A DNA stretch of 64,000 nt, taken from CAYZTY01 sp964444665. Lineage in GTDB: Bacteria > Planctomycetota > Phycisphaerae > Sedimentisphaerales > CAYZTY01. The notes under the pieces are model-generated. The model searched no databases, was not told where the DNA came from, and saw only the letters and a program-made list of their open reading frames with translations. Below are positions 34,693 to 43,405 of this stretch, piece after piece. The position numbers and the translations under genes were made by a program. Numbering within the stretch: position 1 is the stretch's first letter; every line of letters begins with the position of its first letter. The DNA is taken from the NCBI GenBank assembly GCA_964444665.1, contig CAYUIE010000002.1:248001-312000 (forward strand), given 5' to 3'.

Positions 34693-36006
34693 ATGAAGAC
34701 GACACGATGGGTAGTAACACTGATTATCCTGCTTGTGCTTATGATTTTCCTTGTGACAGGCAGGGCGGGTAATCTGGAGCCGTCGGCCCCGCCGGGCTCG
34801 ACGATGAAGACACTTGACCAGGTTGAGCCGCGGATACCGATAGGGTCGCAGACTACCCCCGGCGACGCTAACAGTTTGTATAAAATTACTCAGGCCGGCT
34901 CATATTATCTTACCGGCAATTTTACAAGCAACTTTCAGCATGGGATTATGATTGAGGCCAATGATGTAACGATTGACCTTATGGGTTACCGGATTTGGTC
35001 TTCCTGGGCGGTTCTGCCGCCGGGCGCCACCACCGATTTTGACGGTATATATATTGTCCCGGGCAGCGACAACGTCGAGATTCGAAACGGTACAATCGCA
35101 AGCGACAACCACACCCAGGTAATAATTACTTTTCGAGGATTTCGATACGGCATTTATGCGCCGCACACCAGCTCGCCACCTTATGAGTATTCAAACGATA
35201 TCCGAATTGTAAATGTTCGCATAGTCGAAAGCCGTAATAGCGGCATATATTCCCAAGGGAGTACGTTGGTTAAGGACTGCGCAGTTAGTGAAAACGGAGG
35301 CTCATCTTCAAGCGATGTTTGTGGTATCTATGTCGGCCAAGGGAGTAAGGTGTCCGGCAATATGGTTTACCAAAACGGAACTTCGGCTTCCGGGATTGTT
35401 TACGGCATCCGTGCCGGTGAGATATGCGCAATAACCGATAACGCGGTTTGCCGTAATGGAAACTCAACTTCGAGTAACGTCTATGGCATCTGTGCTTCTT
35501 ATGGTTGTACTGTGACCGGTAATGTGGCCGGTAGAAACGCGTATTACACTGACAGCAACAGCTACGGCATTTATGTGGACAGTGGCAGCACGGTGTCCGA
35601 CAATTCAGTCTACGAGACCGGATATGATGCTGACGGCAATGTCTACGGCATCTATACTAAAAATTCTTGCACAGTGGCTGGAAACACGACCTCTTTAAAC
35701 GCACTTTACGGTAACTCAGGCTATAATGTCTACGGTATCTATGCCGGTGAAGGTTGCATAGTAACTGGGAACACATCCAGCAAAAATGGATTAAACTCCA
35801 GCGACACTGCCTACGGCATCTATGCAGACAAGGGCTGCAAAGTGACTGGTAACACCGCCTGCGATAACGGCGATGGTGGTAGTAATGACTATGGAATTTA
35901 CCTTGAAGGACAGAGTCTCGTAGACCGCAACACGGCATATGCTAACAACGGCACGAATATGAATGACCCCGGCACCTGCACCTTCGGCCTGAACCACGCC
36001 CCGTGA
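34693..36006 (+). CDS. Secreted right-handed beta-helix (NosD-like) protein
   Basis: A 437-residue exported protein. A signal peptide (about 1-26) is followed by the GSTMKTLDQVEPRIPI segment that marks a common bacterial beta-helix family, then parallel beta-helix rungs. Eight repeats of about 27 residues, each centred on YGIYA...C-VTGNT, cover about 210-420. Such folds bind or cleave polysaccharides or act as adhesins. No catalytic site could be assigned. GAAGGGG precedes the ATG. A structured leader controls it, and the GWI-repeat gene follows after 71 nt. Confidence 0.9.
   Translation: MKTTRWVVTLIILLVLMIFLVTGRAGNLEPSAPPGSTMKTLDQVEPRIPIGSQTTPGDANSLYKITQAGSYYLTGNFTSNFQHGIMIEANDVTIDLMGYRIWSSWAVLPPGATTDFDGIYIVPGSDNVEIRNGTIASDNHTQVIITFRGFRYGIYAPHTSSPPYEYSNDIRIVNVRIVESRNSGIYSQGSTLVKDCAVSENGGSSSSDVCGIYVGQGSKVSGNMVYQNGTSASGIVYGIRAGEICAITDNAVCRNGNSTSSNVYGICASYGCTVTGNVAGRNAYYTDSNSYGIYVDSGSTVSDNSVYETGYDADGNVYGIYTKNSCTVAGNTTSLNALYGNSGYNVYGIYAGEGCIVTGNTSSKNGLNSSDTAYGIYADKGCKVTGNTACDNGDGGSNDYGIYLEGQSLVDRNTAYANNGTNMNDPGTCTFGLNHAP
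35320..35970 (+). repeat. Tandem coding repeats of 81 bp in the beta-helix gene
   Basis: The Tyr/Cys codon of the YGI motif recurs at 35320, 35401, 35482, 35563, 35644, 35731, 35812 and 35890. The period is 81 bp except for one of 87 and one of 78. Each unit encodes one 27-residue beta-helix coil. Confidence 0.85.
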
Positions 36007-36077
36007 TAGCGAAAAAAATAAATGTTTATAACAGGCTTTCAGGCGAGCGTTTTGCTTGCATAAAAGAGGAAATAAAG

Positions 36078-36728
36078 ATGAATCGTAACAAAAAGCTGCG
36101 AATGCTCGGCGTTTTAATTGTGTTTATGATAAGCCCGGCAACGGCGGAGAATATCGACCCTTATGAGGATAACTCGCAGTATGCATACAGTGAGAATATC
36201 GGCTGGTTGAATTTTGAGCCCGCCGCTGGCGACGGCGCTCAGGTTGAATCGGACAAGCTTACCGGCTGGGTCTGGGCCGAGAACATCGGATGGATAAGCC
36301 TTTCCTGTGAAAATACCTCAAGCTGCGCGACAGTAAATTACGGCATAACCAACGACGGTAATGGGAATCTTGCCGGCTTCGCCTGGGCCGAGAACGTCGG
36401 CTGGATAAGCTTCTCCTGTGACAATACTTCAAGCTGTAGTACGGTTGACTATGGTGTTACTATCGATGAACAGGGCAACTTCAACGGCTGGGCCTGGAGT
36501 GAAAATGTCGGCTGGATACACTTTAATTCGGCAAGCCCGGTGGCCTATAAGGTTCAGGCGTGCAAGGTGAGTCTGGACGACCTGGCCAACTTCGTCAACT
36601 CTTGGCTTGAAACAGGATTTGGGATACCCGCTGACTTTGATGATAGTAATGATGTTGATTTCGGCGACTACAGCATATTAGCCGATTACTGGCGTGATTA
36701 TTGCCCGGACAGCTGGCCGTTAAAATAA
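36078..36728 (+). CDS. Secreted protein with ENxGWI repeats and dockerin-like C-terminus
   Basis: A 216-residue exported protein. The signal peptide ends near PATAEN. Four copies of an ENxGW motif (YSENIGWLNF, WAENIGWISL, WAENVGWISF, WSENVGWIHF) recur at 29- and then 37-residue spacing, each followed by a Cys-bearing NTSSC stretch in the middle copies. The C-terminus carries a dockerin-like module (DFDDSNDVDFGDYSILADYW). GWI-repeat proteins are seen in several environmental bacteria without known function; disulfides and Trp-rich strands suggest a small beta-repeat binding protein. AGAGGA precedes the ATG at 36078, and it is probably co-transcribed with the beta-helix gene. Confidence 0.82.
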   Translation: MNRNKKLRMLGVLIVFMISPATAENIDPYEDNSQYAYSENIGWLNFEPAAGDGAQVESDKLTGWVWAENIGWISLSCENTSSCATVNYGITNDGNGNLAGFAWAENVGWISFSCDNTSSCSTVDYGVTIDEQGNFNGWAWSENVGWIHFNSASPVAYKVQACKVSLDDLANFVNSWLETGFGIPADFDDSNDVDFGDYSILADYWRDYCPDSWPLK

Positions 36729-37178
36729 AAAACGTGAAACTAACCTGACGATGCGGCAGCACTCATAAGCAACTGTATATCAACGGTCAGGAAATTTTTT
36801 GCGAAGTTTCTTCAAATGTGTAAAAAAATCCTCTCCCCCACAACCTCCCCTGTCCATATACTTTAGCGCATAGTTAATAGGTATTGGCCGGTTAACACTT
36901 TAGAAACTCAACGCATAAATCATTCACAGTCACCTTAAAGTTCGCTTTTTATGCCCATCGCAAGCGACAATCCACCATATTCGCCTTAAGCCCAACTCCC
37001 AAAGCCCAAAAACAGTCTTGCAAGTCACGTTCTCAGGTCAAAGCAAAGGGTATTCAACGAGTAATGGACTGGCAGGCCTTAAACCGGTAACATAACCGTA
37101 ACAGTTTAACTTAAAGAGTCGGTCAAATTTGCTGCAAAGACTTGCAAGAACATCTTTTTTCTTGTATATTCAGATTTA
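36729..37178. other. Gene-free 450-bp interval
   Basis: No gene seen. A weak inverted repeat CCTGAC (36744-36749) with GTCAGG (36786-36791) followed by AAATTTTTT could terminate the preceding operon. The right end carries the promoter at 37142-37170. Confidence 0.4.
37142..37170 (+). promoter_or_regulatory. Promoter immediately before the start codon of the polytopic protein
   Basis: TTGCAA (37142-37147), 17-nt spacer, TATATT (37165-37170). The ATG at 37179 is only 8 nt further on, so the message would begin at or just before the start codon. Confidence 0.55.
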
Positions 37179-38705
37179 ATGGAAACGGCTGAAATAGCTC
37201 AAAATCAAGCAGCGGTTCAGTCTAAACGTGAACATATCTTCGTTGTCTTTTTATGCCTGATTGCAGCGGTTCGTGTATTTATTTTTAGTTCGGCGTTTCC
37301 ATTCTTCAATAATGTTGACGAGCATGCGCATTTTGATTTGGTTTATAAGTATTCACTTGGACATATCCCTAAGGAAAAAATCGAAAATTATAATCGCCGG
37401 TCCGCTGAACTTATCATACTTTATAATACGCCGGAATACCTCTCAAGGCCTGATAGATTCGCAGATAGCGGTATCTATCCACCGATCTGGACAATCCCAA
37501 ATGTCCATAAAACAGAAATGTTTCATAGAAGGCTTTCATATCTGCAAAATAGAAAAAATCATGAGACAGCTTCTTTCCCGACTTACTATATTATTGCTGG
37601 TCTTTGGTGCGCTGCTGGGCGAACTATTGGAATCAATGGAGGATATCTTTTATACTGGATACGATTTTTAAATATCCCACTGGTTGCTGTGCTGGTTTAT
37701 TTCTCCTATTTGATCGGGCGAACTTTTTCGGGAAACAATCCCACACAAAAACTTGGTTTGCCTATTATGACAGCCTTTTTCCCGCAGGATGTGTTCTATT
37801 CTATTAACAGCGATACTGTTTCGCCGGTACTTTTTGCGATATCATTTTTTATGCTTCTTCAGATTTATTTTGAGAATAAATCTTTTCTTTATCATGGTCT
37901 GGCCGGGCTGGCGGTGTCAGCGTGTTTCCTTGTTAAGGTATCCAATCTGGCAGTGCTGGTGTTAATCGGTGTGGTTGTCCTGCTTAAAACGAGAAAACTT
38001 TTAAGTGAAAAACAGCGAAAAATATATTTACTCAAACTGTTGGTCCTGATGGTTGCCATGATTGTACCAATAAGTATATGGCTGATGAGAAATTACTTTT
38101 TGTTCAATGATATCACAGGTCTCACACACAAGAGCGAACATCTTGGATGGACGATTAAGCCATTAAGTCAGTTATGGCATCACCCAATTTTCAGTATAAA
38201 GGGATTGCTTTATTTTCTCAGTAAAATTACGGAAACTTTTTGGCGAGGCGAATTTGTCTGGTATTTTGAACGAATAAGCTCAAGGAGTGCGGATGTTTTC
38301 TATATAACTTCTACGATGATTTTCATTTCTATCTCCGGGATAGCTTTAATCTTGAATAGGAATGACTCCGACAAAAGACAGCGATTTGTCCTGAGAATTA
38401 GCTTTTGCGTTGTTGTGATATCGTTGTTATTGATGGCAGTCCTTTCAACGCTGTATGACTTTGGCAACTGCTGGTACCCCTCACCAGAAAAACCGTACTT
38501 GGTTTCCGGCCGATTGATATTATGTGTGCTTCTACCTTTTCTTCTTATATACGTTGATGGGCTTAAACATATATTCTCGAGGCTAAAGAAATTTGCAGCG
38601 CCACTGGTGGTCATATCTCTAATCGCCATAGCCATAACAATCTCAGAATTGCTGATTTCCTGGGAAATCTTCGAAAGTCAATACAACTGGTTCCATCTTA
38701 AATGA
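37179..38705 (+). CDS. Polytopic membrane protein (DUF2142/glycosyltransferase-C-like)
   Basis: A 508-residue inner-membrane protein with about 10-12 helices. The first periplasmic loop carries FFNNVDEHAHFDLVYKYS, where Asp-Glu resembles the metal/donor-binding acidic pair of GT-C-fold glycosyltransferases; PQDVFYSINSDTVSPVLF is also typical of DUF2142-type proteins. Such enzymes use polyprenyl-phosphate sugars to decorate envelope glycans, but activity is unproven. No Shine-Dalgarno is visible and the promoter abuts the ATG. No other in-frame Met occurs nearby, so leaderless initiation is likely. It is a single-gene transcript. Confidence 0.75.
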   Translation: METAEIAQNQAAVQSKREHIFVVFLCLIAAVRVFIFSSAFPFFNNVDEHAHFDLVYKYSLGHIPKEKIENYNRRSAELIILYNTPEYLSRPDRFADSGIYPPIWTIPNVHKTEMFHRRLSYLQNRKNHETASFPTYYIIAGLWCAAGRTIGINGGYLLYWIRFLNIPLVAVLVYFSYLIGRTFSGNNPTQKLGLPIMTAFFPQDVFYSINSDTVSPVLFAISFFMLLQIYFENKSFLYHGLAGLAVSACFLVKVSNLAVLVLIGVVVLLKTRKLLSEKQRKIYLLKLLVLMVAMIVPISIWLMRNYFLFNDITGLTHKSEHLGWTIKPLSQLWHHPIFSIKGLLYFLSKITETFWRGEFVWYFERISSRSADVFYITSTMIFISISGIALILNRNDSDKRQRFVLRISFCVVVISLLLMAVLSTLYDFGNCWYPSPEKPYLVSGRLILCVLLPFLLIYVDGLKHIFSRLKKFAAPLVVISLIAIAITISELLISWEIFESQYNWFHLK

Positions 38706-38856
38706 TACTGAGACACCTTCGAAGCTTTGCTGTTTATCATATCATTATCTGCCATTTCAAGAACAAAAGAGATAAGAGTACAAGCAAAAGGCAACTGCGA
38801 TATTTCCAAGATTACCGAGCAGGTCAGAGATGCTAGAAGGCCTGCTGCCCTGAAAC

Positions 38857-38929
38857 TCCCCGAGTAGGACTCGAACCTACAACCTAGCGGTTAACAGCCG
38901 CTCGCTCTACCAGTTGAGCTATCGGGGAA
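38857..38929 (-). tRNA. tRNA-Asn(GTT)
   Basis: 73-nt cloverleaf on the minus strand. Acceptor TCCCCGA pairs with TCGGGGA, discriminator G. Anticodon stem AGCGG/CCGCT encloses loop CTGTTAA with anticodon GTT. The T-arm is GGTTCGAGTCC-like. CCA is not encoded. Confidence 0.96.
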
Positions 38930-38973
38930 CATAAAGGCCGAACGAAAGCCCTACACACAACCTAAGGTTATAA

Positions 38974-39002
38974 TATTGTGCGGATTCAGGGCTATTTGTC
39001 AA
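38974..39002 (-). promoter_or_regulatory. Promoter of tRNA-Asn
   Basis: Minus strand: TTGACA (39002-38997), 17-nt spacer, ACAATA (38979-38974), about 45 nt before the tRNA 5' end. Confidence 0.55.
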
Positions 39003-39173
39003 GAAGTGGTCGTTTTTTTTCTGTCAATACCGTTTAAAATAGCTCTAATACTGGACAAAAATCCGAAATTACGGTAATCTATTTACGGGCAAACCTAAAC
39101 AGACCTGCTTGGACGCAGCGCTGTGAGGGTAATCCGTAATTATCATAAAAAGTCGTAATTTGGTGTGGTTTAA

Positions 39174-40073
39174 ATGGGAAAAGACATTTTTGATTCGGAT
39201 GAGTTTACCATAGTTAGACGTCTGGGCACCGGTGCTCGTACCGTCATTTACCTGGCGACCGACCACAATACCAGCCGGTCTATTGCTCTCAAGCGGGCGG
39301 TCTATGAACGGCCGGAAGATTTGAGAATTTTTGAGCAGATGCAGACCGAATACAAAGTCGCCCGTCATATAGACCACCCATATATTCGCAAGTGCCACAG
39401 ACTCGTAAAAAAGCGCAATATGCTTCGTACACGGGAATTGTTGCTTTCTATGGAACTATTCGACGGCCAGCCGCTTGAAGATTCGCCGTCGCTAAGTCTG
39501 GTGGACGTCCTGCTTGTTTTCAGGATGGTAGCGAGCGGTCTTAATGCCATGCATCAAAAAGGCTTTATCCATTGCGATATCAAGCCGAATAATATTCTCA
39601 TTGGTGCAAACGGCGCGATAAAAATCATTGACCTCGGCCAAAGCTGCAAAATCGGAACAGTAAAGCCTCGCATCCAGGGCACACCTGATTACATTGCCCC
39701 CGAGCAGGTAAGACGTCAGAGACTTGACCAGCGGACCGATGTATTTAACCTCGGCGCCACGATGTACTGGGCCTTTACTGGTAAAAATGTTTCTACGCTG
39801 ATACCCAAAAAAACCAACAGGGTCTCGGTTATAGTTGCGAAGGATTTCCCGGCACCGCATGAATTTCACAAGCGTATACCTTTGGGCGTTTCCAAACTTG
39901 TAACCGATTGCGTCAAGGATGAGCCCATAGGGCGGCCGGCTAATATGATGGATGTTATTTCAAGAATGGACCTGCTTATTCACAGCATATTCGGCGATAA
40001 GTTACAAAGAAAAGACAATAACAGAGTCGATGCCGATGACGGCGAGCGATCCGATGATAAGTATCGGAGTTAG
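39174..40073 (+). CDS. Hanks-type Ser/Thr protein kinase
   Basis: A 299-residue soluble kinase. The Gly-rich loop is LGTGARTVIYLA, Lys40 in IALKRAV is the ATP-binding Lys, and the catalytic loop is HCDIKPNNIL with His133 and Asp135 (Cys replaces the usual Arg of HRD). DLG with Asp153 replaces DFG; GTPDYIAPEQV is the activation-segment end. There is no membrane helix or sensor domain, unlike most PknB types, and the non-RD site suggests no activation-loop phosphorylation requirement. No ribosome site is visible. A metallophosphoesterase gene follows immediately, then a GT2 gene. Confidence 0.9.
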   Translation: MGKDIFDSDEFTIVRRLGTGARTVIYLATDHNTSRSIALKRAVYERPEDLRIFEQMQTEYKVARHIDHPYIRKCHRLVKKRNMLRTRELLLSMELFDGQPLEDSPSLSLVDVLLVFRMVASGLNAMHQKGFIHCDIKPNNILIGANGAIKIIDLGQSCKIGTVKPRIQGTPDYIAPEQVRRQRLDQRTDVFNLGATMYWAFTGKNVSTLIPKKTNRVSVIVAKDFPAPHEFHKRIPLGVSKLVTDCVKDEPIGRPANMMDVISRMDLLIHSIFGDKLQRKDNNRVDADDGERSDDKYRS

Positions 40074-40080
40074 AAAATTG

Positions 40081-40929
40081 ATGCCCGAGGTGGTGACAGA
40101 TTTAATGGGAAAAGGCATTAAGGCTAATTATGCCGACAGGTTCAGAGATGTTAATCTGGTTCGCCTGCCGGCCTGTGGTGATTTGGTCATAACCGGTGAT
40201 ATTCACGGCCACCGTCGAAACTTCGAAAGGATTCTGGCCTTTGCAGAACTCGACAATCGTCCGGATCGCCACGTCATTTTTCAGGAGATAATACATGGAG
40301 GTCCTGAGGATGAGCAGGGCGGGTGCCTGTCTTTTGAGCTGCTTTTTGAACTTGTCCGCTATAAGCTGGATTTCCCTGACCGCGTCCATATCATTATGGG
40401 CAATCATGACACCGCTTATATCAACCAAAGTGAAGTAATGAAGGGTGGCAAAGAAATGAACATTTCTATGCGCTCCGCTTTGAGTCGCAGGTTTGGTCCG
40501 GACTTACAGGCCGTCGATTTGGCTATAAGACAATTCTTATTCTCTCAACCTTTGGCGGTCAGGTGTGAAAACCGCCTATGGATTTCACATTCGCTGCCAA
40601 GTGACAGGTACGTCCCCAAATTTGACGACGGTATCTTTCACAGAGAACTGAAAATCAGTGACGTTGTCAAGCCCAACTCCGCCTATCTTCTTACCTGGGG
40701 AAGAAAACATTCGCAGAAAACACTTACGGAAATGGCCCGGCGCCTCGATGTAGAACTGTTTATCCTTGGACATCAGCCCCAGGAGCAGGGCTGGCTGAAG
40801 GCCGGAGAGAATCTTCTAATTCTCGCCTCCGACCATAATCACGGCGTCTTGTTACCCGTTGATTTAGCAGATTCTTATTCGTTGGAGCAGCTTGCCGGCA
40901 GGATAGTCCCGTTGGCCTCTATAGCATAA
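40081..40929 (+). CDS. Metallophosphoesterase (calcineurin-like)
   Basis: A 282-residue phosphatase of the calcineurin-like superfamily. TGDIHGH and IIMGNHDT are the dinuclear-metal motifs, and ILGHQPQEQGW with ASDHNHG provides the later His ligands. It could be a protein phosphatase opposing the adjacent kinase, or act on nucleotides. ATG 40081 with GGAG at 40066-40069 is preferred; ATG 40054 (overlapping the kinase stop) is an alternative and adds nine residues. Confidence 0.87.
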   Translation: MPEVVTDLMGKGIKANYADRFRDVNLVRLPACGDLVITGDIHGHRRNFERILAFAELDNRPDRHVIFQEIIHGGPEDEQGGCLSFELLFELVRYKLDFPDRVHIIMGNHDTAYINQSEVMKGGKEMNISMRSALSRRFGPDLQAVDLAIRQFLFSQPLAVRCENRLWISHSLPSDRYVPKFDDGIFHRELKISDVVKPNSAYLLTWGRKHSQKTLTEMARRLDVELFILGHQPQEQGWLKAGENLLILASDHNHGVLLPVDLADSYSLEQLAGRIVPLASIA

Positions 40930-40945
40930 CCATCGAGGTTACTAA

Positions 40946-42160
40946 GTGGATTTATATTATTATATTGCAATAGCTGCTGTCTTTACACAGCTTGTCTTCC
41001 TTATTCAGATGTATCGTAATTATCATTATGTGCTCTCGAAGTATTCCAAGAAGCGGACCGGATACAGGCCTACTGCCGTTGTGATTGTTCCCTGCAAAGG
41101 GCTCGATGCGAGATTTGAGAGTAATATCTCTTCGTTTTTTCATCAGGACTATGAGGATTATTTACTTTGGTTTGTAGTTGCCGATGAAAATGACCCTGCC
41201 TACGCGAAATTGTGTCAGTTAAAGGACAGGCTCGCCGACTGCTCAAAAGCCCGCAGCATTCGTATATTACTCGCGGGCCAGGCCACGTCCTGCAGTCAGA
41301 AGGTTCATAATATGCTCTACGCTTATGGACAACTTCCCGATGATGTTGAGGTTATGGCGTTTGCCGATTCGGATATCTGTGTACGGCCCGACTGGCTCAG
41401 TCATCTCGTTTATCCGCTTCGCAAGGAAAAAAACGGCGTTGCCAGCGGTTATCGATGGTTTATTCCACAGCAGAATAATCTGCCGACCCTGGCCCTGTCG
41501 GCCGTTAACGCTAAGATTGCCCAGTTGCTTGGTTCGTACAGTTACGTCCAGGCCTGGGGCGGTTCAATGGCCGTAAGAGTAGAAGTCTTTCGGCGGCTTG
41601 GTTTGCCGGAGATGTGGCAAAAAGCTGTAAGCGACGACCTTTCACTTAGTTGCACCGTGAAAAAGGCGGGTCTTAGAGTCATTTTTGTTCCTGCTTGCCT
41701 CGTTGGTTCGTATGTAACAACTACCTGGAGTGAACTCTTTGAGTTTGGCCGTCGGCAGTTTCTGATTACACGCATAACTGCACCCGGAACCTGGTGGTTC
41801 GGATTGTTCAGCAGTGTGTATTCCATATTAGGCCTGTGGGCGGGAGCCGCAATTGCCGCCTATGCTATTCTTGTATCACATCCGGACTGGCCGTTGTTTA
41901 TCGCAGTTCCAATATTATTCTTTGCCGGCCATTTGTGGCGCTCTACCCTCAGGCAGAGAATGATTGCCAAATTATTAAAAGATGACCTGTCCCGGATGAA
42001 GTTCGCTATGATAGCCGACGTTTTGGGCAGCTGGCTTTACTCGCCCCTTCTTTTATTTTTTATCCTCTCCTCGGCCGTCGGACGAACTATCCGCTGGCGT
42101 GGTATAAAATATACATTACTTGGCCCTACGGAAACTGTCATAGAAAGTTCCGGGCCATAA
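40946..42160 (+). CDS. Family 2 glycosyltransferase (ceramide-glucosyltransferase/HpnI-like)
   Basis: A 404-residue membrane glycosyltransferase. One N-terminal helix (about 4-23) is followed by a GT-A domain. The sugar-nucleotide and metal site is MAFADSDICVRP (DxD), the base region is KAVSDDLSLSCTV, and the product-site motif is FEFGRRQFL, a (Q/R)xxRW-like variant. C-terminal helices span about 290-395. It matches the GT2/GT21 group that transfers a sugar to a lipid such as ceramide or a hopanoid. GTG 40946 has GAGG upstream. It follows the phosphatase by 16 nt, suggesting an operon of three. Confidence 0.88.
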   Translation: MDLYYYIAIAAVFTQLVFLIQMYRNYHYVLSKYSKKRTGYRPTAVVIVPCKGLDARFESNISSFFHQDYEDYLLWFVVADENDPAYAKLCQLKDRLADCSKARSIRILLAGQATSCSQKVHNMLYAYGQLPDDVEVMAFADSDICVRPDWLSHLVYPLRKEKNGVASGYRWFIPQQNNLPTLALSAVNAKIAQLLGSYSYVQAWGGSMAVRVEVFRRLGLPEMWQKAVSDDLSLSCTVKKAGLRVIFVPACLVGSYVTTTWSELFEFGRRQFLITRITAPGTWWFGLFSSVYSILGLWAGAAIAAYAILVSHPDWPLFIAVPILFFAGHLWRSTLRQRMIAKLLKDDLSRMKFAMIADVLGSWLYSPLLLFFILSSAVGRTIRWRGIKYTLLGPTETVIESSGP

Positions 42161-42176
42161 AAAGAAGTGCCCCATC

Positions 42177-42215
42177 GGATGGAAGTTTGACGAGTGTTAA
42201 TCTTTTATTCCATCC
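42177..42215. terminator. Inverted repeat between convergent genes
   Basis: GGATGGAA (42177-42184) pairs with TTCCATCC (42208-42215), 8 bp with a 23-nt loop containing TCTTTTA. It spans the end of the GGDEF gene and could act for both directions, but the loop is long. Confidence 0.25.
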
Positions 42216-43263
42216 TTGGCTCTATAGTTTTTTCCTGGGGCCCTCCAACCAGGTATATCCTGTCTTTGCCGCTTCGTTTGGCCTCGAGCAGGGCCTTGTC
42301 CGCCTGCTCGAATAACTCATTGGCGTTTGAACCGTCCCCTGGAAAACTAGCCAGCCCTCCACTTATAGTCAAAACTCCCTGCCCTTCGGGTCCCAGCAGG
42401 GGCATCTCCGCCGCGTTAAGCTCTTTTCTGAATCGCTCTGCTATGAAAATTGCTTCTTTAGGATGGTCACTCTGCATTGCCCGCCGTTCAGCTTCCGAGG
42501 TTTCTTCTCCCGGATTGTCCCAGAATATGACGGCAAATTCGTCACCGCCAATTCTACCTACTACGTCGTGACTGCGACAGCATCGCTGCATCAGGATGCC
42601 GGCCTGTTTAAGGATACTATCGCCCGCCGGGTGACCGTAAACGTCGTTATAGTGTTTGAAATCGTCGATATCGAATATAAGTACTGTTACCCTGGAGCTC
42701 TTTTTCTTGGCCCTGTCTATAGTCTGTCGCAAAAATTCCTTTACATATCTGCGGTTCTTCATACCCGTAAGGTCGTCCTCAGTCGCCATCTTTATCAATT
42801 CACTTATCATTGTATCTTTATCATAACTTGCTTCTGTGATGTCCCTCGCCTTAGGTTTTTCAATATCTGGTTTTTGAATTGATTCAACAAATTGCTTTAC
42901 TCTGACCGGACATATCATATAATCGTCTGCCGGTCTTTTACCATCAGACGACCATCGCACCAATTGCAGTACCGAAGGCTCTTCAAACATCTGCGCCAAT
43001 AGAATAATTCTTGCCCCTCTGCTCACCTGCCTTAGATTGAGCAGGGTTGAATGAAGCTTTGTGCCTAAGCTCGAGACTATGACTCCAATCAGGTCAAATC
43101 TTTCGTTTCCCGCCGCTGTAATCCCTTCTGTTATGTTCTCGCACTGCTGCCATTTTAATTTCTTTATATTGTCTGGTGCAAAGAAGGCCCCATTGACATC
43201 ACCAATCAGGAGGATTCGTTCGCTGTTGTGTTCTTTATTAATTATTGGATTGAAATCAATCAT
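42205..43263 (-). CDS. Diguanylate cyclase with receiver-like N-terminus
   Basis: A 352-residue cytosolic protein making c-di-GMP. Residues 1-130 resemble a receiver fold but lack a clear phospho-acceptor Asp. The GGDEF domain covers 160-340, with intact GGDEF at 239-243 and an I-site RSHD five residues before it, so product inhibition is expected. Between strands there is an insertion (FWDNPGEETSEAERRAMQSD) not usual in the family. It sits 142 nt after the 624-residue membrane protein gene on the same strand. Confidence 0.92.
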   Translation of the reverse strand: MIDFNPIINKEHNSERILLIGDVNGAFFAPDNIKKLKWQQCENITEGITAAGNERFDLIGVIVSSLGTKLHSTLLNLRQVSRGARIILLAQMFEEPSVLQLVRWSSDGKRPADDYMICPVRVKQFVESIQKPDIEKPKARDITEASYDKDTMISELIKMATEDDLTGMKNRRYVKEFLRQTIDRAKKKSSRVTVLIFDIDDFKHYNDVYGHPAGDSILKQAGILMQRCCRSHDVVGRIGGDEFAVIFWDNPGEETSEAERRAMQSDHPKEAIFIAERFRKELNAAEMPLLGPEGQGVLTISGGLASFPGDGSNANELFEQADKALLEAKRSGKDRIYLVGGPQEKTIEPRME

Positions 43264-43405
43264 CTTTTTTTTTCCCTATCCTTCTAAAAGACGATGATAA
43301 CAAGATTTATAGCAGAAGTCAAACCAAATCCCCCATTTTGACACAGCTTTGGCCTATAATGCCTTTAAGGCGGATAATCTCGGACCTTCCGGTGTGAGAC
43401 TCTTG

